Source: a virus
Direction: 5' to 3' (one strand)
DNA length: 23,639 nt
IMG/VR virus record: IMGVR_UViG_3300044574_000009
Location: 1 to 23,639 of that record
Shown: in pieces, positions 15,171-22,125 of the stretch
Layout: every line of letters starts with the position of its first letter
How positions within the stretch are numbered: position 1 is the first letter of the stretch
Translations under genes and position numbers: made by a program
Notes under the pieces: generated by a model
The model's database searches: none
What the model was told of the DNA's origin: nothing
What the model saw: only the letters and a program-made list of their open reading frames with translations

Positions 15171-16364
15171 ATGCTGCTCCTCACATCCACCAGCGACATT
15201 GTTAGCCTGATCACTGGGTCGGCCACATCCACCATTGAGGTGCACACCAGCTACGTGGATGTGAATGGCACCACCATCACGCCGGGGCGCACCAATACCC
15301 GCATCACCACGGCGACCACGACGGCCATCGTGGCCAGCCCTGCAGCCAGCACCCAGCGCAATGTCAAGGCCATCTACGTAACCAACAACAGTGCAGGAAC
15401 TTCCTGCGTTGTGGGTGTGGAGCATACGGACGGAACCAATGCAGTCGAGCTGATGCAGTTCGTGCTGCTGCCAGGTGAAAACATGGGCTACCGTGATGAT
15501 GGCTCTTGGGTACACCGCGACCAGAATGGTGCAGAGTACCCGCCCGCTGGGTTGGGGGCTTACACCGGCAAGTCCATCAGCTTCATGAAAACCGGCACCG
15601 GGGCAGACACTATCGGTTACTGGTACAGCACCTACAAGGATGCGGGGTCCCCCGGTGCGTGGGCACCCGGCACTCCGGGCATGAACGGACGGATAACGGA
15701 CGGAACAAACTCGGCTGACTATGGGTGCATTCCAATCCCGGATGCGTCAGTGGGTGCAAACTATCTGACCGAGATTCAGATGGCGGCATCGATTAACCAC
15801 AGCCACTTCTTCTACGATGTGCTGTGGGTAAATTCTGGCATCAACGTCACCACCGTTTCGTCTGTGCAGGCCATTGCTTCGCCAACCCTGCCAGCGCGTG
15901 ACATCAACGGGACGACCAACGGGGAGGGCTGTGTAATTGGCCTGTACTTCTCTACCGTCTCTACGCTGGCTGCAGTGAACGCGCTGTCTCAGGTGACGTA
16001 CACAAACAGCAAAGGCGTTGGCTCACGCATCGCTACGTTGCTTGGGTTACAGGGTTCACAAGCACCTGTAACACCTGCAATTGGTACAGTACTTTGGTAC
16101 AACCTTGCTGCTGGTGATACCGGTGTGCAGTCCATCCAAGGGTTCAACATCGGTGCTACCTCTTGGCTTACTGGCACGGTCAACCTCTTTATCTCCAGAG
16201 ACATTGCCACCATCGGAACGACCATTCCCAACGTGGCCGCGCAGAAGGTCATCGGCATGCCGGGGATTCGTTTGTATAACGGAACCTGCATGCACCACTC
16301 AATCCTCGCAAGCTCCATCTCGGCTACGTTCTTTGCTGGTGAACTTGTCGTAATGGAGAAGTAA
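15171..16364 (+). CDS. Beta-rich virion protein, tail/surface type
   Basis: A 397-residue protein. The N-terminal 110 residues (LLLTSTSDIVSLITGSATST, VHTSYVDVNGTTITPGRTNT, then ASTQRNVKAIYVTNNSAGTSC and VEHTDGTNAVELMQFVLLPGENMGY) form a recognisable module found in many phages: a beta-sandwich with an attached D-G-T-x-A-V-E-L strand. Residues about 125-390 are a second domain rich in Gly/Thr/Asn (GKSISFMKTGTGADTIGYWYS; HSHFFYDVLWVNSGINV; MPGIRLYNGTCMHHSILASS) that could be an adhesive or capsid-surface domain. There is no signal peptide. It starts one base after the previous stop. Probably on the virion surface; exact location unknown. Confidence 0.65.
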   Translation: MLLLTSTSDIVSLITGSATSTIEVHTSYVDVNGTTITPGRTNTRITTATTTAIVASPAASTQRNVKAIYVTNNSAGTSCVVGVEHTDGTNAVELMQFVLLPGENMGYRDDGSWVHRDQNGAEYPPAGLGAYTGKSISFMKTGTGADTIGYWYSTYKDAGSPGAWAPGTPGMNGRITDGTNSADYGCIPIPDASVGANYLTEIQMAASINHSHFFYDVLWVNSGINVTTVSSVQAIASPTLPARDINGTTNGEGCVIGLYFSTVSTLAAVNALSQVTYTNSKGVGSRIATLLGLQGSQAPVTPAIGTVLWYNLAAGDTGVQSIQGFNIGATSWLTGTVNLFISRDIATIGTTIPNVAAQKVIGMPGIRLYNGTCMHHSILASSISATFFAGELVVMEK

Positions 16365-16365
16365 C

Positions 16366-17241
16366 ATGGCGTTTCTGGGCTGGTTCAACGGTGAGCTACG
16401 CCCGGACGCATGGTTTGATGTAGAGCTGCATCCCGCTGCCTGGTGGGATACCGAGATTGTTGATACAACGGTCGGCGGTGGCGGCAATGTAAACGCCAAT
16501 CTTTCGGTCACTGACGCAAGCGACACCCTTGCCGGATATGCCCTGGTCACGGTTGGAGTGGCTCTTGGATTGACGGAAACTGCTGACACGCTTTCGTCCG
16601 GGGTTTCGGTGGCAGTCGTTGCCTTGCTCAGTGCAACCGATTCAGCCGACTCGCTTAGCTCCACCGCAACAGTGCCCGCCGCTGGTGGCGTGGCTGCTGA
16701 TCTGTCCGTTACGGATGCCAGTGACACCTTATCTGCAGCAGCTGCGGCACTGGTCACCACCAACCTAAGCGCAACGGATGCAGCCGATACGGTAGCGGCG
16801 GCGGCACTTGTCCGCATAGCCATCGCTGCAGCCACCACAGATTCGCCTGACAGCCTGAGCTCCACGGCCACGGTGGTAGTGGCTGGCTCTGTGGTTTGCA
16901 CCTTGGGAGTGACAGACGAGGCCGATACGTTGCTGTCTGGTTGCACGGTAGATCAGCCGGCACTGCCAGAGCAGGGGCATAACGGGCGGGATTGGAGCAA
17001 GTTCGATGTGCCCACGCGCAGAGTGCAGGCGACCCTTGCCGTTACGGATGCCGACGATCAGCTCCATTCACTGGTGCAGGTTCAGGTCAGGCAGCTCGTA
17101 AAACGCCTGGTGGATCTGTCGGCAGATGACACGGATGACCTGATCACAGCCAGCGCCAGCATTTACTGGGTGGAGCCCGACTTGATTCGCAAACACCCGG
17201 TGAAGTTAGTCAGCTCCAGATATGAGGCAGCAGTGCCATAG
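16366..17241 (+). CDS. Virion protein with tandem TD-x-x-DTL repeats
   Basis: A 291-residue protein with two repeat classes. At the N-terminus a ten-residue unit occurs three times (WFNGELRPDA, WFDVELHPAA, WWDTEIVDTT). Residues 46-260 carry about nine copies of a core like LSVTDASDTL: starts near 46, 67, 88, 113, 134, 155, 180, 224 and 251, spaced mostly 21 or 25 residues, separated by Val/Ala-rich strands. The pattern suggests a regular beta structure with acidic turns that could bind metal. A non-repeat linker (about 198-220, PALPEQGHNGRDWSKFD) and a basic C-terminus (IRKHPVKLVSSRY) follow. It is probably a structural or surface protein; I know no named family for the main repeat. The last 32 bases overlap an antisense gene. 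Confidence 0.65.
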   Translation: MAFLGWFNGELRPDAWFDVELHPAAWWDTEIVDTTVGGGGNVNANLSVTDASDTLAGYALVTVGVALGLTETADTLSSGVSVAVVALLSATDSADSLSSTATVPAAGGVAADLSVTDASDTLSAAAAALVTTNLSATDAADTVAAAALVRIAIAAATTDSPDSLSSTATVVVAGSVVCTLGVTDEADTLLSGCTVDQPALPEQGHNGRDWSKFDVPTRRVQATLAVTDADDQLHSLVQVQVRQLVKRLVDLSADDTDDLITASASIYWVEPDLIRKHPVKLVSSRYEAAVP

Positions 17242-17392
17242 CGGCGAATATCAGGGCTGGAACAGTCAAGATCGACATGACTAGCAGAAACTCTTTCAGC
17301 GACTCCCAAGCGCGATCAAGTCTCCCCGTTGCTGCCCAGATGGACAGCGGGACTATTGAAAACAACCCGGCAATCGAGAGGAAAAGCAACAT
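17210..17392 (-). CDS. Small two-helix membrane protein, antisense
   Basis: A 60-residue frame, the only credible gene on the minus strand. Residues about 2-22 (LLFLSIAGLFSIVPLSIWAA) and 35-57 (FLLVMSILTVPALIFAAMAL and on) are strong transmembrane helices, joined by a charged amphipathic loop TGRLDRAWESLKE. About two thirds of codons end in G or C by hand count, as expected for this genome. The body (17242-17392) lies in a stretch with no + strand gene, so it is not a shadow. Against it, no good Shine-Dalgarno precedes the ATG at 17392. It converges on the repeat protein gene and shares a CATATG junction with the divergent HNH remnant. A moron-like gene, possibly superinfection exclusion or a holin-like protein; function unproven. 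Confidence 0.5.
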   Translation of the reverse strand: MLLFLSIAGLFSIVPLSIWAATGRLDRAWESLKEFLLVMSILTVPALIFAAMALLPHIWS

Positions 17393-17617
17393 ATGAACGG
17401 AATTAGGATTGACCGATTAAAAGAGGTCTTCAACTATTGCCCAGAAACTGGCACGCTGACATGGCGGTCAAAGGTAAACAGGCGTATTGTCATCGGGATT
17501 ATCGCCGGGTGCAAGGGACAGAATGGCTACCTGCATTTAAGCGTTAATGGGGTTAGGCTGCTCGCCCATCGTGTTGTCTCTGCTAAATCAAAATATCACA
17601 TGGGAGCAGTTCAATGA
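17393..17617 (+). pseudogene. Truncated HNH homing endonuclease remnant
   Basis: A 74-residue frame. MNGIRIDRLKEVFNYCPETG, TLTWRSKVNRRIVIGIIAGCKGQNGYLHLSVNGVRLLAHRVV is the standard first half of a phage HNH endonuclease (compare RLLQLFTYDSLTGAFCWR in the gene at 324). The frame stops right after the first conserved histidine (AHR), and the D-H-x-x-G and N-x-x-NL parts of the active site are missing, replaced by SAKSKYHMGAVQ. It therefore cannot be an active nuclease. The segment is visibly richer in A and T than its surroundings, fitting a foreign insertion decayed by deletion. Its stop overlaps the next start (ATGA), and the sequence GGGAG at 17602-17606 serves that gene. Confidence 0.75.
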
Positions 17618-20088
17618 AGCCAAATTGCATTACAGCGGTGACCAAAGCGGCAGGCCGCGCACTGACCAGCGCAGAGATCAAGGGCATCGATGACCGCATG
17701 AATGAGACCATGCGCAGGCTGGCCCGATCTGATCCGCACTGGCAGAGCTACCCACCAGACGCGCGGGTACAGATCGCCGCACAGCAGGCCATGGCAGACA
17801 TGAAAGCTCAGTCTGCGCGCAAGGTTGAGAACGCTCAGCGCCAGGTGCTTAAGACGCTGGAAACCCAGCAGCGCATCACAGACCTGCGGCAGAACATGGG
17901 TGTGGGCCAGAGCCGCGCGCTGGTGGAGGATTTGAACAATACCCACCTGTACACCGATGGCATCAAGAAACAGTATTCCAGCGGGTTGATGGATCTGGTG
18001 GAGGCCGCAGGTAGTGGGCAAGGCGCAGGCGTAGGGCGCAAGATGCTGCAGTTCCTGTTTGATGCTAAAAACCCCGGCATGACCAAAGACTTGGCGGCCG
18101 AAATTTTCTCCAACGGCGGCGGCAAGTCGGGCAACAAGGTAGCGCAGGCGGGTGCCAAAGCGTGGCTGCAGACCATTGAATCCATGCGCCAGCGGTTCAA
18201 TGCGGCGGGTGGCGATGTTGGAAAACTGGACTACGGCTATCTGCCTCAACCTCATGACAGCGCACGGATCCGCGCAGCCGGGGCCGAATCTTGGGCACAG
18301 AAGACCATGGGCCTGCTTGACCGCAAGCAGTACCTACACACTGATGGCAAAGTAATGAACGATGTCGAGGTGCTGGATTTACTACGCGGCGCGTGGGATA
18401 CCTTGTCCACCGATGGCCTGAACAAGACAGAGCCGGGGCAGTTCAAAGGCACCGGAGCCAAGGCCAATCGCGGCAGTGAGTCGAGGGTGCTGCATTTCAA
18501 GGACGGTGACAGCTACCTGCAATACAACGCGGCCTATGGCATGAGCTCGATGTATGACGCGATGATCGGGCACATTGGCGGCATGTCCCGCAACATCGGG
18601 CTGGTGGAGCGTATGGGCCCCAACCCAAACAATCAATTCAGGCTGCAGCTGGATCTGGCAGAGCGCACCGATGGGAAGGTGATGCGCTCCTTCGGCAACA
18701 AGCCGCAGGCCTATTGGGACATCATCAACGGAACCAGCGGGACACCAGAAAGCGCCCGCCTTGCCAGTATTGGCCAGCACATCCGCAACGTGCAGACCTT
18801 TGGCAAACTGGCCGGAGCGGTGATCTCCAGCATTACCGACATGGGCACCATGATGGTGACGACCGGCTACAACAAGCTGTCATATTGGGATCTGCTGACC
18901 AACACCATGACCGCAGGCGGCAAGGATGCCAAGGAGTTTGCCAACATGCACGGCATGATCGCCGAGAGCATGATCACCGACCTGAACCGCTGGCAGGGCG
19001 AGAACATTGCAAACAACTGGTCAGGGCGGCTGGCCAACAGCACCATGAAGTTGTCGCTTATGAACGCCTGGACTGACACCATGCGCCGGGGTTTCAGCAT
19101 GACCATGATGGCCGGTCTAGGTAAGCTCTCGAAAACCGACTGGGGCAAGCTGTCGGAATGGGATCGCAGCCACCTTGCACGCAAGGGCATCACGGAGGCC
19201 GACTGGCAAGTGGTGAATGCTGCGCATCTCACCGACTACCGTGGGCAGGGCATGCTGACACCGGAGGCGATTGCATCCAGTGGCCACCCGGAGGCCGCGC
19301 AGGTTACAGCCAAGGTGCTGGGCTTTATCACAGACGAATCCGAATACGCGGTAATAAACCCGGATCTGGCCACGCGCGCCATTCAGACCGGGGGCGGGCA
19401 GCAGGCGGGCACCGGTACCGGAGAGTTGGCACGGCTGGTCATGCAATTCAAGTCATTCCCCATTGCGATGATCTCGCGGCACTGGCGCAGGATGCTGGAA
19501 GGCGGGGCTTCGATGGATGGCGCGCCCGCTCTGGCTAATAAGGCGGCATACACTACGGCCCTGCTGCTCACCACCACGGCATTGGGTGCTGTGGCATTCC
19601 AGACCAAGCAAATGATTCAGGGCAAAGACCCGGTGGACATGACTACGCCGAAGTTCTGGACGCGGGCCATTGCGCAGGGCGGCGGTGCTGGTTTCTTGGG
19701 CGACATGATTCTGGGTGACACCACGCAAGACCGCAGCACCATGGACACCATGGGCCGCATGTTGATGGGCCCGAGCTTTGGCAGTCTGGCTGACTTCTAT
19801 GAACTGACCAAGGGCAACATTGACGAGGCGATAGCAGGCAAGGACACCCACGCCGGGGCTGAGGCGTTGCGGCTTGCCCGCAGCCACACGCCGTATGTCA
19901 ATCTCTGGTACGCAAAGGCCGCGTCCGATCACATGCTGCTGCACGCACTGCAGGAGAATCTCTCACCCGGATACCTTGACCGGCAAACGACCAAGGCGTA
20001 CAAGGACTGGCAACAAGAATTCTGGTGGCAGCCAGGGCAGGCCGCACCAGATCGTGCGCCAAAATTGAGTGCCATAGGAGGGCGATGA
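17614..20088 (+). CDS. Large internal/ejection-type protein
   Basis: An 824-residue, mainly helical protein starting at the ATG at 17614 with GGGAG seven bases before it. Blocks include RALTSAEIKGIDDRMNETMRRLAR, a Gln/Arg coiled coil near residues 60-100, NIGLVERMGPNPNNQFRLQL, ANNWSGRLANSTMKLSLMNAWTDTMRRGFSMTMMAGLG and ELARLVMQFKSFPIAMISRHWRRMLEG. Near 645-665 there is a likely membrane helix (TTALLLTTTALGAVAFQTKQ). The pattern QFKSFP-x-x-M/I-x-x-HWRR recurs in large podoviral virion proteins thought to be ejected with DNA. No lytic transglycosylase motif was found. By length and position before the terminase, it could be the largest internal protein, the true functional counterpart of T7 gp16. 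Function is inferred. Confidence 0.65.
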   Translation: MKPNCITAVTKAAGRALTSAEIKGIDDRMNETMRRLARSDPHWQSYPPDARVQIAAQQAMADMKAQSARKVENAQRQVLKTLETQQRITDLRQNMGVGQSRALVEDLNNTHLYTDGIKKQYSSGLMDLVEAAGSGQGAGVGRKMLQFLFDAKNPGMTKDLAAEIFSNGGGKSGNKVAQAGAKAWLQTIESMRQRFNAAGGDVGKLDYGYLPQPHDSARIRAAGAESWAQKTMGLLDRKQYLHTDGKVMNDVEVLDLLRGAWDTLSTDGLNKTEPGQFKGTGAKANRGSESRVLHFKDGDSYLQYNAAYGMSSMYDAMIGHIGGMSRNIGLVERMGPNPNNQFRLQLDLAERTDGKVMRSFGNKPQAYWDIINGTSGTPESARLASIGQHIRNVQTFGKLAGAVISSITDMGTMMVTTGYNKLSYWDLLTNTMTAGGKDAKEFANMHGMIAESMITDLNRWQGENIANNWSGRLANSTMKLSLMNAWTDTMRRGFSMTMMAGLGKLSKTDWGKLSEWDRSHLARKGITEADWQVVNAAHLTDYRGQGMLTPEAIASSGHPEAAQVTAKVLGFITDESEYAVINPDLATRAIQTGGGQQAGTGTGELARLVMQFKSFPIAMISRHWRRMLEGGASMDGAPALANKAAYTTALLLTTTALGAVAFQTKQMIQGKDPVDMTTPKFWTRAIAQGGGAGFLGDMILGDTTQDRSTMDTMGRMLMGPSFGSLADFYELTKGNIDEAIAGKDTHAGAEALRLARSHTPYVNLWYAKAASDHMLLHALQENLSPGYLDRQTTKAYKDWQQEFWWQPGQAAPDRAPKLSAIGGR

Positions 20089-20089
20089 A

Positions 20090-20473
20090 ATGCGGCAGGA
20101 TCAATACGAGCGGCTGCAGTCCTTGCATGAGGAATTGACGGATGTATTCCTGACCGAGGCCGACCACAAGCGCTGGCCCGGGTATGGGCTGGAGCCCGCA
20201 TCCATCGATGCCCAGACCCGAGGGGATCGCTACTGGTCAAAGAAAAACGCCGTGGCCACCATCGTGCTGATGACGCGGATATCCAACCTGACCGACATTG
20301 TTCAGCGCACCAGCTCAGCCGGTACATATCACCCCGAAGCTGTGGACACTGCGCAGGACGAGCTCGATGCCCAGGTGCGCGCGGCCGAGAAAGAAGCGGC
20401 CAAACTGCTCAAGACCCTGCAGTCCGGAACGTCAAAAGCCGCCTTTGACGCAAAGGTGCATGGCAAGCGCTGA
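20090..20473 (+). CDS. Terminase small subunit-like protein
   Basis: A 127-residue, highly charged helical protein preceded by GGAGGG, with the ATG one base after the upstream stop. MRQDQYERLQSLHEELTDVFLTEADHKRWPGYG, a central QTRGDRYWSKKNAVATIVLMTRISNLTDIV, and a C-terminal coiled coil (DELDAQVRAAEKEAAKLLKTLQSGTSKAAFDAKV) match the general plan of podoviral small terminase subunits (T7 gp18 is about 89 residues; related phages are longer). It would bind concatemer DNA and regulate TerL. It overlaps the TerL start by 14 bases, the usual pairing of the two subunits. Sequence of TerS proteins diverges fast, so the call depends largely on context. Confidence 0.75.
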   Translation: MRQDQYERLQSLHEELTDVFLTEADHKRWPGYGLEPASIDAQTRGDRYWSKKNAVATIVLMTRISNLTDIVQRTSSAGTYHPEAVDTAQDELDAQVRAAEKEAAKLLKTLQSGTSKAAFDAKVHGKR

Positions 20474-22094
20474 TGTTTCCTTCCTGACTTTCTTCCTGAT
20501 GTGGGCGAAGGTCATGCGCTGGGATGTGCCCATGCTGCACGTGCGTGTCTGCCAGTGGCTGGAGACGTGCGAAGATCCTGTGCGCGTGCTGATGGTGTTT
20601 CGCGGGGCGGCGAAGTCCACCCTGTACGCGGTTTACAAGGCGTGGAAGCTGTACCGCAACAGGCACAACCGTTCTCTGGTGTGGGCCGCTGATGACAAGC
20701 TGGCCACCAAGCTGACGCGCGACACCCTCAACGTGTTGCACAGGCACCCGCTCACGCAGGGCATGCTGCCACCCAAGCCCGGGGCAAAGTCGTTCTGGGT
20801 TACTGGTGCGCAGGATGCACGAAACGCCAGCATAGAGGCCGTTGGCGTGAATGGCAACAGCACAGGCAGCCGCGCGGATGCTATCGATTTTGATGACGTT
20901 GAGGTGCCCAAAAACATCAAGACCCCCGAGGCCCGCCAGAACCTACGGCTCAAGATCGAGGAAACCACGCACATCGCCGTGCCTGGTGCACAGAAGACCT
21001 ACATCGGCACGCCGCACACCCACGATTCGATTTACACCGAACAGATTGAAGGGGGCGCGTCCGTGCTCAAGATTCCGCTTTTCTCCCATGTGGTTCGGTA
21101 TGAAGACACCGCAGTCAAAACCCGGTACCGGTTCAATTTCACACCCGGCCCCGATGGGCTTTATGTGCTGGCAGGCATTGGCAAGTTCGCCCGGATGATG
21201 CGCGAGGGGGCTGACTTCAAGGTGCAGGGCGATGAAGTGGTGTTCTACAAGCCGCCTGCCATGGTGCTCGATATTTGCGCTGGCAATGCATGGCCAGAGC
21301 GATTCAACCGCGTGGAGGTGGAAATGCGACGCAAGGAAACCCGTACCCTGAACGGGTGGGATAGCCAGTACCAGCTGGAAGCCAAGCCGGTAAGCGAAAC
21401 CCGCCTAGACCCTAACAAGATGGTGCTGTATGAAGTGGAGCCGGTGGTGCGCTTTGCCAACGGTGAAACCCTGCTGATGCTGGGCAATGTGCGCCTGGTG
21501 GGTGTGAAGGCCCGGTGGGACTGCTCACTTGGGAAAATCAATTCGGATGCATCGGCAGTGGCTGTGGTGTTCACCGATGATGCTGGTCGGCTGTACTGGC
21601 ACCGCGCCATCGCCTTGACCGGTGAGCTGGAGGAATTCGGGCGGGATGGCAAGACGCTGGTGGGCGGCCAGATCCGGCAGCTGATCGACTTGCTGGCACC
21701 ACTGCAGGTTCCGAGCATCGTGATTGAAACCAATGGCCCGGGCGGCTTTGTGCCGGCCATTGCGCGTAAGCACCTCAAGCGCCACGGCATCAGCGTGACT
21801 GAGGATTTCAGCAGCGAGAACAAGCAAAAACGCATCTTGGATGCATTCGAGGCACCGCTTTCGTCTGGTTTTTTGTGGGCACACACATCGGTGACGGATG
21901 GCCCTGCCTTTGATCAGATGATCCAGTTCAACCCGCTGTCAAAGAATCAGGCAGACGACTATCTTGATTCCGGGGCTGGCGCGATCTCTGAAACTCCGGT
22001 GCGAATTGGCAGGATAGTCGGGAAGCCGACCGAGGATCGCGGCGACGATTGGCGTCCATCAGCGGGTGTTCATGAAGTAACTTTGGAAATGTGA
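20460..22094 (+). CDS. Terminase large subunit (ATPase-nuclease)
   Basis: A 544-residue protein from the ATG at 20460. The ATPase domain has Walker A at 47-54 (FRGAAKST), Walker B at 141-147 (AIDFDDVE region) and the coupling motif IGTPHTHDSIY at 182-192. The nuclease domain has the RNase H-like acids: D354 (ARWDCSLGKINSDASA), E423 (IVIETNG) and D500/D503 (NQADDYLDSGAGAI). This is a complete T7 gp19-like motor that pumps DNA into the procapsid through the portal and cuts the concatemer. The upstream site AAAGG is close and weak, so expression probably depends on coupling with TerS. The last about 25 residues are encoded by a segment containing the third 16-base hairpin element. Confidence 0.92.
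   Translation: MASADVSFLTFFLMWAKVMRWDVPMLHVRVCQWLETCEDPVRVLMVFRGAAKSTLYAVYKAWKLYRNRHNRSLVWAADDKLATKLTRDTLNVLHRHPLTQGMLPPKPGAKSFWVTGAQDARNASIEAVGVNGNSTGSRADAIDFDDVEVPKNIKTPEARQNLRLKIEETTHIAVPGAQKTYIGTPHTHDSIYTEQIEGGASVLKIPLFSHVVRYEDTAVKTRYRFNFTPGPDGLYVLAGIGKFARMMREGADFKVQGDEVVFYKPPAMVLDICAGNAWPERFNRVEVEMRRKETRTLNGWDSQYQLEAKPVSETRLDPNKMVLYEVEPVVRFANGETLLMLGNVRLVGVKARWDCSLGKINSDASAVAVVFTDDAGRLYWHRAIALTGELEEFGRDGKTLVGGQIRQLIDLLAPLQVPSIVIETNGPGGFVPAIARKHLKRHGISVTEDFSSENKQKRILDAFEAPLSSGFLWAHTSVTDGPAFDQMIQFNPLSKNQADDYLDSGAGAISETPVRIGRIVGKPTEDRGDDWRPSAGVHEVTLEM
22016..22031 (+). promoter_or_regulatory. 16-base hairpin element, copy 3 of 3
   Basis: AGTCGGGAAGCCGACC, the same as 1795-1810 and 5156-5171, here within the 3' end of the TerL gene (encoding VGKPT) and 94 bases upstream of the tail fibre start. 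Same orientation as the other two. Consistent with a regulatory site for the fibre gene. Confidence 0.55.
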
Positions 22095-22121
22095 TACCCG
22101 CGCTAACTCGCGTGAGGTATC
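22093..22121 (+). promoter_or_regulatory. Hairpin covering the tail fibre ribosome site
   Basis: GATACC (22093-22098) pairs with GGTATC (22116-22121), and CGCG (22099-22102) with CGCG (22109-22112), leaving a three-base bulge (22113-22115). The fibre's Shine-Dalgarno GAGG (22114-22117) is partly inside the stem, and the TerL stop (22092-22094) overlaps its base. A ribosome finishing TerL would open it, which would couple fibre translation to TerL. No T-run follows, so a terminator is unlikely. Confidence 0.5.
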
Positions 22122-22125
22122 CCAA

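Noticed and set aside
17277-17396. Plus-strand 39-codon frame between the repeat protein and the HNH remnant
   Set aside because: No ribosome site, Ser/Asn/Gln-rich without structure, and it is opposite the better membrane protein frame.
12200-20088. Lytic transglycosylase or lysozyme domain in the large ejection proteins
   Set aside because: I looked for the E-S and GxxQ patterns of these domains in both large proteins and saw no convincing set.
22093-22121. Terminator between TerL and fibre
   Set aside because: The hairpin has no T-run after it and overlaps the next ribosome site, so translational control is a better reading.
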